From contig NZ_VUNS01000004.1 of assembly GCF_009695545.1 (NCBI RefSeq), forward strand, positions 233,421 through 297,420: a DNA stretch of 64,000 nt. The letters run 5' to 3'. Each line of letters starts with the position of its first letter. Positions within the stretch are counted from its first letter, which is position 1. Below are positions 39,485 to 46,949 of this stretch, piece after piece. A program made the translations under genes and the position numbers. Source of the DNA: Victivallis lenta (GTDB lineage: Bacteria; Verrucomicrobiota; Lentisphaeria; Victivallales; Victivallaceae). The notes below the pieces were generated by a model. The model saw nothing but the letters and a program-made list of their open reading frames with translations, did not search any database and had not been told where the DNA came from.

Positions 39485-39801
39485 CCAAAAAGTTGCCACC
39501 CTTCGGCCACGGGCCTCGGGTCTTTTGGGCCGAATGCCCAAAAGCTTCGGGTACTTTTCGGGGGCCCCGCTCTTCGGTGTTCCGTGCGGCTCCGCCGTAC
39601 TCACACCTTCGAGAAAGGCATTGTTGATATTTTTCCAAAAAGTTGCCACCCTTCCTCCTTCGCCGAGGCTGCGGAGGACAAGTCGGGCTTGTCATCCACA
39701 GCGCCTGCGCGACGGATGATACTTTTCGGGGGCCCCGCTCTTCGGTGTTCCGTGCGGCTCCGCCGTACTCACACCTCAGAGAAAGGCATTGTTGATATTT
39801 C
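39485..39801. repeat. Composite repeat block upstream of the GH51 gene
   Basis: An ~80-base unit (from ACTTTTCGGGGGCCCC to GGCATTGTTGATATTT) occurs at 39553-39633 and again at 39721-39801, exactly 168 bases apart and almost identical. A shorter unit, CAAAAAGTTGCCACCCTTC, also occurs twice (from 39486 and from ~39636). The intervening segments differ: one holds a 9-base-pair hairpin (39522-39544), the other a smaller hairpin with GACAAG and CTTGTC. No gene explains it. It looks like a dispersed non-coding repeat family. The 456 bases between the GH51 start and the next gene hold only this block and the AT-rich site at 39809-39844. Confidence 0.8.
39522..39544. other. Perfect 9-base-pair hairpin in the repeat block
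   Basis: CTTTTGGGC (39522-39530) and GCCCAAAAG (39536-39544) surround a 5-base loop. Lies in the 5' untranslated part of the GH51 transcript if transcription starts upstream of the block. Confidence 0.6.
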
Positions 39802-39808
39802 GATGGCA

Positions 39809-39844
39809 TTGACATACCATCTCCATTTAGTTAATATGTTAACT
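39809..39844. promoter_or_regulatory. AT-rich promoter/operator site
   Basis: An inverted repeat AGTTAA (39829-39834) and TTAACT (39839-39844) with a 4-base centre overlaps a plus-strand promoter match: TTGACA (39809-39814), a 17-base spacer, TAATAT (39832-39837). On the minus strand, TTAACA and TGGTAT with a 17-base spacer could serve the GH51 gene, leaving ~350 bases of leader through the repeat block. The plus-strand promoter points into the antisense of the gene at 39922. Confidence 0.45.
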
Positions 39845-39921
39845 TATACCGGTAATCTGAAAAATAATTTTTCGGGAAAAACCGCCTTCCCGCCGGATGG
39901 CGGCGGGAAGACGGGATAAGA

Positions 39922-40443
39922 CTATTCGACGATTTCAGCTTTGATGTCGTCGAACCAGACGGTTCCGGAGGATTCCTGAAGGCCGACCTGGAAGCTCACG
40001 TCTTCCGCATCGGCGGGAATATCCGCCTGGGTCACGACCTCCTCCCAGCCGAACGTACCGTCTTTTTTCGGCTTGTGCTCGATCCACTGCCGGTCGCCGG
40101 AAGCGGCTTTGTAGTAGATCATCGCTTTGACTCCGAGGTACGGCTTCTCCGGCTTCGAGACGTTTTCGCCCCGGACCATCGAGGTTACCTTGAGTTTTTT
40201 ACCGCGGACTTTGGCGGCGTCGATTCTGATCGGCAGCAGCCTGGCGCCTTTCGGATTGTCATTTGCAATCCTGAGCCCGCCGTTTTCAAAGCCGTCGGCG
40301 GAGAAGGCGGCCGCGCCGGCCTGCCCCCAGTTCTTCGCCGTGCTTTCGGCATCGGCGAAGGTCTCCTCGAAAAGCACCTCGCCCGCGGAGAGCGTTCCGA
40401 AAGCGAGCGCGGCGGCCGCAAATGTCAGGAACTTGCGTTTCAT
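39922..40443 (-). CDS. Secreted carbohydrate-binding-like protein
   Basis: A 173-residue exported protein (signal peptide ~1-20, ending LSAG). The mature part is a single beta-rich domain of the jelly-roll type, ending in SSGTVWFDDIKAEIVE, the usual last strand of CBM4/9-type modules. A paralogue lies just upstream (40480), and a similar module seems inserted in the GH51 protein. No catalytic motif. Probably binds polysaccharide at the cell surface. Confidence 0.65.
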   Translation of the reverse strand: MKRKFLTFAAAALAFGTLSAGEVLFEETFADAESTAKNWGQAGAAAFSADGFENGGLRIANDNPKGARLLPIRIDAAKVRGKKLKVTSMVRGENVSKPEKPYLGVKAMIYYKAASGDRQWIEHKPKKDGTFGWEEVVTQADIPADAEDVSFQVGLQESSGTVWFDDIKAEIVE

Positions 40444-40479
40444 GCGTTCACCCTTTCCGTTGAAGCGTCACCCTGCAGG

Positions 40480-41004
40480 TCAGTCCTCTTCGTCGAGCTC
40501 GAGGTCCGAGAAGTAGATGGTTCCGGTCGAGCCCTGCAAACCGATCTGGATGGTGACGGACTTCGCATCGGGCGGCACGGTCGTGACGGTTTTGAGCTCG
40601 CGCCAGCCGAAATCCCCGGTCAGACGGGTCGTATCCGGATAGTCGATCCTGCCGTCGGCCATGGTCACGGTCATCATCATCTTAATGCCGAGATACGGCT
40701 TGTCGGGCTTCGAGATGTTTTCCCCCTTGACTTTGGCGGAGAGCTTGACGGTCTTGCCCCGGACTTTGTCGATATCCACCTTGAAGAAAGCCATGACCGG
40801 CTTGGCCGCATCGGTCGCAGTGATTCTGACCGCGCTCTCGTCGCTCTCCGGCCCGCCGTTCGGCAGGAAAGTCATGGCGGCGGCGTTGCTCCACTGCTTG
40901 AGGGCGGCCTCGGTGTCGATCATGTTGTCGTAGATGTCGTCCGCGCTGACGGCGAACGCGCCGAACAGCATGGCGCCGAGTACTGCGGTTCTGAAAAATT
41001 TCAT
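40480..41004 (-). CDS. Secreted carbohydrate-binding-like protein, paralogue
   Basis: A 174-residue exported protein (signal peptide ~1-22) with the same domain as its neighbour. Shared stretches include GENISKPDKPYLGIK (versus GENVSKPEKPYLGVK), GxFGWxE-type sequence and the ending GSTGTIYFSDLELDE. ATG at 41004 follows GAGGAGGG; the longer frame to 41091 includes non-coding DNA. Tandem duplication followed by divergence is the likely origin. Confidence 0.65.
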   Translation of the reverse strand: MKFFRTAVLGAMLFGAFAVSADDIYDNMIDTEAALKQWSNAAAMTFLPNGGPESDESAVRITATDAAKPVMAFFKVDIDKVRGKTVKLSAKVKGENISKPDKPYLGIKMMMTVTMADGRIDYPDTTRLTGDFGWRELKTVTTVPPDAKSVTIQIGLQGSTGTIYFSDLELDEED

Positions 41005-41187
41005 ACTGATTCCCTCCTCTGTTGGTTTCTCAGGTAACATTAAGCTAACCGCATTTCCGCAAAAAGTCAAATCGGTTTTCCCGTCCCGCATCGATTTTCC
41101 GGCGGGAAAGCGCGCATCGGGTTTGAAAAACGTGGTTCCGGCGTGTATGTTCCTGCCTTTGCAAGTTCAGTTTCAGGAGATGCGCCA

Positions 41188-41913
41188 GTGAAAATATCGA
41201 TCGTCACCATTGTCCGCAACAATGCGTCCCAGATCCGGGAGACCATGGATTCCGTGCTGAATCAGGGATTCCCCGATCTTGAATACATCGTCATCGACGG
41301 CGCCTCCACCGACGGCACGGTCCGGGAAATCGAAGCGTACGGCGACCGTCTCGCCGCCTTCGTGAGCGAGCCGGACGGCGGCATCTACGACGCGATGAAC
41401 AAAGGCATCGCCCGGGCAACCGGCGACGTGATCGGCCTCATCAACGCGGGGGACTCCTACCGCCCCGGCGCTCTGGCACTGGTCGAAAAAAGCTTTCGCG
41501 GACGCGAGCTCGACCATTCGATCTTCTGGGGCGACGTGATCTACGAAAAGCAGGGACTCGTGCGCGGCTTCCGTCCGCACAACCTGTTCCGCGGCGCGTT
41601 TGCCCCGCACCCGTCGATGTTCGTGCCGCGCCGGGTCTACGAGCGGATCGGCGTCTACGACTCCTCGATGCGCTACCTCGGCGACTACGACTTCATGTAC
41701 CGGGCGGTCAACGTGCACAAGCTCGACGTCATCTACGTTCCGGAGCCGGTGGCCTTCTACCGCGAGGGCGGCTGTTCCGACCGCCACATCGCCGGCTGCC
41801 TGCGCGACGAACTGAAGGTAAAACTCCGTTACGGACAGAACCCGGCCAAGGCGAAAACCGAATATTTTCTGAAGTTAATCAAGAATCTGCCGCGAATCCT
41901 GCTTGCAAAATGA
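41188..41913 (+). CDS. Glycosyltransferase family 2
   Basis: A 241-residue GT-A fold transferase. The N-terminus KISIVTIVRNNASQIRETMD, the DGAS motif in YIVIDGASTDGTVREIE and the DxD-like region in VSEPDGGIYDAMNKGIARAT are those of GT2 enzymes of the WcaE type. It transfers a sugar from a nucleotide donor to a glycan or lipid acceptor. The start is GTG at 41188, preceded by AGGAG; no other glycan-assembly gene is adjacent. Confidence 0.85.
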   Translation: MKISIVTIVRNNASQIRETMDSVLNQGFPDLEYIVIDGASTDGTVREIEAYGDRLAAFVSEPDGGIYDAMNKGIARATGDVIGLINAGDSYRPGALALVEKSFRGRELDHSIFWGDVIYEKQGLVRGFRPHNLFRGAFAPHPSMFVPRRVYERIGVYDSSMRYLGDYDFMYRAVNVHKLDVIYVPEPVAFYREGGCSDRHIAGCLRDELKVKLRYGQNPAKAKTEYFLKLIKNLPRILLAK

Positions 41914-41989
41914 TGAAACGCGGATATATTAACCGGATGTATGTGATTGAATGAGTGAACTTACTGACAACGATAAGGAGCAGAATAAA

Positions 41990-42304
41990 ATGTACGCGAT
42001 TATCAAGACCGGCGGCAAGCAGTTGAAAGTCAAAACCGGCGACATTGTGGAAGTCGAGAAGCTCGACGTGGAAGTCGGCGGCAAAGTCACCTTCAGCGAG
42101 GTCCTCGCGGTCGGCGAAGAGGGCGGCAAGCTGAACGTCGGCACCCCGATGCTCGAGGGAGCGACCGTCGCGGCCGAAGTCAAGGACCAGTTCCGCGCCA
42201 AGAAGATCGTCGTTTTCAAGATGAAGCGCCGCAAAGGCTATCGCCGCACCCAGGGTCACCGGCAGAGCCTGACCCGCGTCGAAATCGGCGAGATCAAAGC
42301 GTAA
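41990..42304 (+). CDS. rplU: 50S ribosomal protein L21
   Basis: The 104-residue protein is complete: [20 protein letters not shown] at the start and the RNA-binding C-terminal [23 protein letters not shown] at 41990 follows AAGGAG. In most bacteria rplU is followed by rpmA (L27); here purC follows instead, 19 bases on. Confidence 0.93.
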   Translation: MYAIIKTGGKQLKVKTGDIVEVEKLDVEVGGKVTFSEVLAVGEEGGKLNVGTPMLEGATVAAEVKDQFRAKKIVVFKMKRRKGYRRTQGHRQSLTRVEIGEIKA

Positions 42305-42323
42305 CAGCGGAAAGAAGGGCGCC

Positions 42324-43220
42324 ATGCAGTACGATGCGAACGGAGCGCTGCTCACGACCGAAATTCCGGGCGTGAAGCTCGTCAACCGCGGCAAGGTGCG
42401 CGATGTCTACGACCTCGGCGACGCGCTGCTCTTCGTTGCGACCGACCGGATCAGCGCCTTCGACGTGGTCATGCCCTGCGGTGTGCCGCGCAAGGGCGAG
42501 GTTCTGACGCAGATTTCGCTCTTCTGGTTCGACCTGATGCGCGACATTCCGAACCACCTGATTTCGGCCGACGTCACGACGCGTCCGGAGCTGGCGGCGT
42601 ACGCGAAGGACCTGCAGGGGCGGTCGATGATCGTCCGCAAAGCGAAGGTCATGCCGGTCGAATGCATCGTGCGGGGCTACCTGGTCGGCAGCGGCTGGAA
42701 GGACTATCAGAAAAGCGGCACCGTCTCCGGCCTCAGGCTGCGCGACGGTTATCAGCAGGCGTCGAAGCTCGACGAGCCGCTGTTCACTCCGTCCACCAAA
42801 GCCGAAATCGGCGCCCATGACGAAGCGATCTCTTTCGAGGAGGTCTCGAAGCTGATCGGCGCCGGCAAGGCGGCCGCGCTGCGTGACCTTTCGCTCAAAA
42901 TCTATACGACGGCCCGGGATTATGCCGAAAAGCGCGGCATCATCGTCGCAGACACGAAATTCGAATTCGGCGAACTCGACGGCAAAATCATTCTGGTTGA
43001 CGAGGTCCTGACCCCGGATTCGAGCCGGTTCTGGCCCGCCGACCAGTACAAGGTCGGAACAAGCCCGGTCAGCCTCGACAAGCAGTATGTGCGCGATTAC
43101 CTCGAGACGCTCGACTGGAACAAGACCGCGCCCGGCCCGGAACTCCCGGCCGACGTGGTGAAGAAGACCTCCGAGAAGTATCTCGAAGCTTATCGGATGC
43201 TGACCGGCAGATCCCTGTAA
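42324..43220 (+). CDS. purC: SAICAR synthase
   Basis: The 298-residue enzyme joins CAIR and aspartate in purine synthesis. Motifs: [20 protein letters not shown] at the N-terminus, [20 protein letters not shown], and [19 protein letters not shown]. Its length fits the ~300-residue form (as in yeast and many bacteria) rather than the short E. coli type. Follows rplU and is closed by a terminator at 43241. Confidence 0.93.
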   Translation: MQYDANGALLTTEIPGVKLVNRGKVRDVYDLGDALLFVATDRISAFDVVMPCGVPRKGEVLTQISLFWFDLMRDIPNHLISADVTTRPELAAYAKDLQGRSMIVRKAKVMPVECIVRGYLVGSGWKDYQKSGTVSGLRLRDGYQQASKLDEPLFTPSTKAEIGAHDEAISFEEVSKLIGAGKAAALRDLSLKIYTTARDYAEKRGIIVADTKFEFGELDGKIILVDEVLTPDSSRFWPADQYKVGTSPVSLDKQYVRDYLETLDWNKTAPGPELPADVVKKTSEKYLEAYRMLTGRSL

Positions 43221-43240
43221 CGAGAGTGCCGGAGCGAAGA

Positions 43241-43269
43241 AAAAGGGGCGGCTCGATGCCGCCTCTTTT
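43241..43269 (+). terminator. Rho-independent terminator after purC
   Basis: A 12-base-pair stem with one G-T pair, AAAAGGGGCGGC (43241-43252) with GCCGCCTCTTTT (43258-43269), around a 5-base loop. The A and T ends make it usable in both directions. Confidence 0.8.
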
Positions 43270-43289
43270 CATTTACGGGAGAAGGAACG

Positions 43290-44048
43290 ATGTTTGCGGA
43301 TATTTTCGCCGGCATGGATGTAACGCAGCTTGCGGTGCTGATCGTGAGCGCGATCCTGATCGGCATCAACAAAACGGCGATTCCGGGAATCGGCGTGCTG
43401 CCGGTCATCATGCTGACGATGGCGTTCGAAGGCAGGCTCTCGACCGGGCTGCAGCTGATCATGCTGGTCATGGCCGACCTCATGGCGGTCGCCTGGTACC
43501 GGAGGAAGGCGGACTGGAAAATCATCTGGCGGCTGCTGCCGTGGGCGTGGACCGGGCTGGCGGTCGGAGCGCTTGTGCTCTGGCTGCTGCCGGAGGGGAA
43601 CGACCGGCTCATGCGGATGCTGATCGGCGGAATCGTCCTCGGTCTCGCACTGCTTAACTTCATCCGCTCGCGCATTGCGCCGGACCGGATTCCGGCCGGC
43701 AAAGTCGCGGCCGGCTTCTACGGCACTCTGCTCGGCTTCACGACCCATCTCGCCAATGCGGCCGGGCCGGTCGCCGCGATCTATTTCCTGGCCATGAAGC
43801 TCCCGAAGGACAAGTACATGGGATGCAACGCCTGGTTCTTCCTGATCATCAACTGGACGAAGATGCCGCTCTTCATCGCGGACGGGCGGGTCACATTCGA
43901 GGCGCTGAAGGTCGACCTCGCCATGATACCGTTCCTGCTGATCGGCGGCGCGCTCGGCATCCTGATCCTGTCAAAGATGCCGCAGAAGCTGTTCGAGAAC
44001 ATCATCCAGGTGATCGTCGTGCTCTGCGCCGTCTACCTCTTTTTCTGA
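43290..44048 (+). CDS. TauE/SafE-family sulfite/anion exporter
   Basis: A 252-residue inner-membrane protein with about eight hydrophobic helices and the two repeated TauE/SafE (DUF81) halves. Marks are the N-terminal GINKTAIPGIGVLPVIMLT and the second-half equivalent TTHLANAAGPVAAIYFLAMK. Family members export sulfite, sulfoacetate or other small anions. It follows the purC terminator and runs into a GH43-like gene 16 bases later. Confidence 0.85.
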   Translation: MFADIFAGMDVTQLAVLIVSAILIGINKTAIPGIGVLPVIMLTMAFEGRLSTGLQLIMLVMADLMAVAWYRRKADWKIIWRLLPWAWTGLAVGALVLWLLPEGNDRLMRMLIGGIVLGLALLNFIRSRIAPDRIPAGKVAAGFYGTLLGFTTHLANAAGPVAAIYFLAMKLPKDKYMGCNAWFFLIINWTKMPLFIADGRVTFEALKVDLAMIPFLLIGGALGILILSKMPQKLFENIIQVIVVLCAVYLFF

Positions 44049-44064
44049 CGACCCGGGGAGAAGC

Positions 44065-45099
44065 ATGAACAACCGTGAATTCTGGTTCGATACGGCGGGG
44101 AAGCCGATCAACGCCCACGGCGGAGGCATGCTCGAATACGGCGGCCGCTTCTACTGGTACGGCGAACACAAGACGGAAGGGTGGGCCGGGCGGCTCGCGT
44201 TCCACGGCGTTCACTGCTACGAGTCAGCAAACCTGACGGATTGGCGCGACTGCGGCATCGTCCTGCCGGTCTCGGACGATCCGGCCAGCCCGATCGTCCG
44301 CGGCTGCCGGATCGAGCGTCCGAAAGTGATTTACTGCCGGACGACCGGAAAGTTCGTCATGTATTTCCATTCGACCGATGAGAACCACACCATCGCAAAG
44401 CGCGGCCTGGCTGCGGCGGATTCTCCGGAGGGACCGTTCGTCTTTCTCGGCGCCGCCCGCGTCAACGCCGGTTTTGCACCGCTTAACATGAGTGCGGAAG
44501 AGGCCGCGTTCCCGGCCGGAACGATTCCGCCGGAGCCGCAGCTGCCGAACGGGGAGAACGACGAGGTGAAACGCTACCCGATTTTCCGCCGCGACCTTGC
44601 CGCCGGACAGATGGCGCGAGACATGAACCTCTTCGTCGATGAGGACGGGACGGCCTATCACATCTATTCCTCGGAACACAACAGCACAATCCACATCGCC
44701 GAACTGACGCCGGACTGCCTCGGCTGGAGCGGCCGCTACGTCCGCGTGCTGCCGTGCGGCTGGAACGAGGGGATGGCGCTGTTCCGGCGGGGAGACGCCT
44801 GTCACCTGCTGATGTCCGGCTGCACGAGCTGGGAGCCGAATGCGGCGCGGTCGGCGAGCGCTCCGGGCGTGTTCGGCCCCTGGACTCCCGGCGGCAACCC
44901 GTGCCGCGGCCCCGGCGCCGAAACGACTTTCGGCTGCCAGAGCAGCGCGGTATTCCGGGCCGGAGAACGCTGGATTGCAATGTTCGACCGCTGGAATCCG
45001 GCCAGCTTCGACCGCAGTACCTACGTCTGGCTGGAAATCCGTTTTCTCTCCGACGGCGGCTACCGCATCGACTGGACGGACGAGATTCAGTTCGGCTGA
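44065..45099 (+). CDS. GH43-like glycoside hydrolase (exo-galactanase-like)
   Basis: A 344-residue protein without a signal peptide, predicted as a five-bladed propeller. The N-terminus has NAHGGGMLEYGGRFYWYGEH, followed by GCRIERPKVIYCRTTGKFVMYFHS and RDMNLFVDEDGTAYHIYSSE. These match the layout of GH43 subfamilies that include exo-beta-1,3-galactanases. Acid and base residues cannot be fixed from sequence alone. GGGGAGAAG precedes the ATG, and it is probably co-transcribed with the exporter gene. Confidence 0.75.
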   Translation: MNNREFWFDTAGKPINAHGGGMLEYGGRFYWYGEHKTEGWAGRLAFHGVHCYESANLTDWRDCGIVLPVSDDPASPIVRGCRIERPKVIYCRTTGKFVMYFHSTDENHTIAKRGLAAADSPEGPFVFLGAARVNAGFAPLNMSAEEAAFPAGTIPPEPQLPNGENDEVKRYPIFRRDLAAGQMARDMNLFVDEDGTAYHIYSSEHNSTIHIAELTPDCLGWSGRYVRVLPCGWNEGMALFRRGDACHLLMSGCTSWEPNAARSASAPGVFGPWTPGGNPCRGPGAETTFGCQSSAVFRAGERWIAMFDRWNPASFDRSTYVWLEIRFLSDGGYRIDWTDEIQFG

Positions 45100-45125
45100 C
45101 CCCGGTCCTGTCCCCCGCGATACAC

Positions 45126-45944
45126 TCAGGAGCTCCTGCCGCGCTGTTTCTGGAGCTCGCCGGGAGTGACGCCGCAGCGTTCACGGACGAAAGCGTGCAA
45201 ATGGGTCACGTGCCGCATGCCGACCTCCTCTGCGATCTCCTTCAGACTCAGCTCGTTCCGGTCGATCAGCTCCATAATCCGGCCGAGACGGCGCCGGGCG
45301 CGGTATTCGGCGGGCTCGAGCTGATAGGCCCGGCGGAAACATTTTCTCAGGAATCCGGCGCTTGCGCCGGCTTCGCGGCTCAATTCCGCGAGGGTCTTGC
45401 GGAATCCGCGATCCGCATCAATGGCGAGGCGCAGGCGGGCGGCCGGAGTCGTGCCTTCCCGGTCCGGCGGTTCCTCTTCGGCAAACATTTCTCCGCAGAT
45501 TCCGACGGTCATCCACTCGGCGGCGATCCGGTTCGCCGGTGTGCCGCTCTGCCAGAGGGAGACGACCAGCGCGAACCGTTCCCGCAGCGGCAGGGCATGC
45601 CCGGCCTTGATCCGGCGCATGTACGGGAAGCACAACAGGGAGCCGTCCTGCTCCAGCTGCTGCCGGCATGCTCCGGCGACCGGAATCAACTCCGGCATGC
45701 GGCACTGAATCACCCAGTTTTCACGTTTGCGCCCGAACCGGAAGTCGACGCGGGCGCCGGGCGGAATCATGGTCAGGAACGGCGCCGCCGCGCCGGTCAG
45801 CTTCAGCTGCTCCCCGCCGCCGGGGGGCGCGATATTCATATAGTCGAGCCCGCCGAGGCAAAGCCCGACATGGACGAACAGCGTCGTCTGGACAAAGGTC
45901 TCCGGAGCGGTATACCGCCCCGGATGGACAATTTCGAGCTGCAT
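45126..45944 (-). CDS. AraC-family transcriptional regulator
   Basis: A 272-residue protein with an N-terminal beta-rich sensor domain (~1-150) and a C-terminal double helix-turn-helix (~185-270: TLAELSREAGASAGFLRKCF and ending GMRHVTHLHAFVRERCGVTPGE). ATG at 45944 is preferred to a longer frame (to 46022) that covers the promoter region of the divergent transporter. Twelve-base direct repeats of the AraC-site type lie just upstream (45958-45989), so it probably controls the divergent transporter/oxidoreductase pair and itself. Confidence 0.85.
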   Translation of the reverse strand: MQLEIVHPGRYTAPETFVQTTLFVHVGLCLGGLDYMNIAPPGGGEQLKLTGAAAPFLTMIPPGARVDFRFGRKRENWVIQCRMPELIPVAGACRQQLEQDGSLLCFPYMRRIKAGHALPLRERFALVVSLWQSGTPANRIAAEWMTVGICGEMFAEEEPPDREGTTPAARLRLAIDADRGFRKTLAELSREAGASAGFLRKCFRRAYQLEPAEYRARRRLGRIMELIDRNELSLKEIAEEVGMRHVTHLHAFVRERCGVTPGELQKQRGRSS

Positions 45945-45957
45945 GATTCGAATTTTA

Positions 45958-45989
45958 TAATAATGATGCCGTATCTGTAATAATGATGC
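45958..45989. promoter_or_regulatory. Direct-repeat AraC-type binding site
   Basis: TAATAATGATGC occurs at 45958-45969 and 45978-45989, identical and 20 bases apart (two helical turns), just upstream of the -35 of the transporter promoter. That is the classic position for an AraC-type activator. Confidence 0.65.
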
Positions 45990-46000
45990 TGAAAAGATAG

Positions 46001-46029
46001 TTGCAGATTTATAACTTTTCAAGTATACT
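46001..46029 (+). promoter_or_regulatory. Promoter of the EamA transporter gene
   Basis: TTGCAG (46001-46006), a 17-base spacer and TATACT (46024-46029), with the ATG at 46054. The weak -35 and good -10 fit an activated promoter. Confidence 0.6.
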
Positions 46030-46053
46030 TTCTGAAAAAGAAAGGTGTTTCAT

Positions 46054-46932
46054 ATGTTCTGGCAGGGAATTCTTGTTGCGCTGGTCACCGGTGCGATCTG
46101 GTGCGGCGTCGGTGTGGCGTACAGCCGGGCGGCGGAGAAAAAAGAGGGCTTCCATCTGTTTCTCCTTCTGAGCGCACTCTGCTTCCTGCTGACGAGCTGG
46201 GGGGCCGAAAGGCCCGGAGCGGCTCCGCTCCGGGAGCTTCTGACGGTTGCCGCACTGATGATTCCTGCCGGGCTCCTGAGCCAGTTCGGATTTCTCGCGC
46301 TCTGCGGAGCGATGCGTCGCGGCAGCCACGGCGTCAGCTGGGGGATTGCGCAGTCGGCCATGCTCTGCCCGTTTGCGGCCGGAATCCTGCTGTTCGGGGA
46401 AGCCGCGACGCCCTGGCGGCTCGCCGGCATGGCGATTCTGCTCGGCAGCCTCGTGCCGCTCGGCTGGCCCTCCTGCACAAAGCGCGCGGCCGGGCGGGCG
46501 CACCGGATCTTTCTGCTGTTCGCGTTTCTCGCCTTTCTGCTGCTCGGCGCGCAGCAGACGCTGACGCTCGTGCCGAACCGGCTGCCCGGACTCGGCCCCG
46601 CGGCGCTCAGCTGGCGGATTCCGCTGTTGAGCCTCGGCGGACTTATCTGGATCGTCGTCGTAATCCGCCGTCGAGAGTTCGGTTTCCGGAGCGTCCTGCC
46701 GCTCGCGCTGCTGTACGGCGTCCTGGTGGCGGCCGGTCAGTGGACGATGTTCCGGGCGATCGACCTGCTGAGCCACGCCGGTGCGGCGGGAGTCGCTTAT
46801 CCGGTTGCGATCGGCGGCTGCATTGCGCTGTTCTTTCTCTATGCAAAATGGATTCGCGGGGAGAAGACCGGGGTCACGGGGACTGCCGGAATTCTGCTTG
46901 CCGTGCTCGGCATTCTGCTGCTGGCATGTTAA
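46054..46932 (+). CDS. EamA/RhaT-like drug-metabolite transporter
   Basis: A 292-residue membrane protein with about ten hydrophobic helices and a C-terminal EamA-like half (PLALLYGVLVAAGQWTMFRA, then GAAGVAYPVAIGGCIALFFL). The closest general type is the RhaT/DMT group of sugar or metabolite permeases. ATG at 46054 is preferred to a GTG at 46045. The adjacent Gfo/Idh/MocA oxidoreductase begins 17 bases after the stop, suggesting uptake and oxidation of one sugar-type compound under the divergent AraC regulator. Confidence 0.75.
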   Translation: MFWQGILVALVTGAIWCGVGVAYSRAAEKKEGFHLFLLLSALCFLLTSWGAERPGAAPLRELLTVAALMIPAGLLSQFGFLALCGAMRRGSHGVSWGIAQSAMLCPFAAGILLFGEAATPWRLAGMAILLGSLVPLGWPSCTKRAAGRAHRIFLLFAFLAFLLLGAQQTLTLVPNRLPGLGPAALSWRIPLLSLGGLIWIVVVIRRREFGFRSVLPLALLYGVLVAAGQWTMFRAIDLLSHAGAAGVAYPVAIGGCIALFFLYAKWIRGEKTGVTGTAGILLAVLGILLLAC

Positions 46933-46949
46933 AGGAAAGGAATACGGTT

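Noticed and set aside
39485..39801. Possible CRISPR array
   Set aside because: Only two long units of ~80 bases, spacers not of uniform short length, and no cas genes nearby.
39462..39815. 117-residue minus-strand frame through the repeat block
   Set aside because: Its internal repetition follows the DNA repeat, with no ribosome site and an unnatural composition. Treated as a non-coding repeat.
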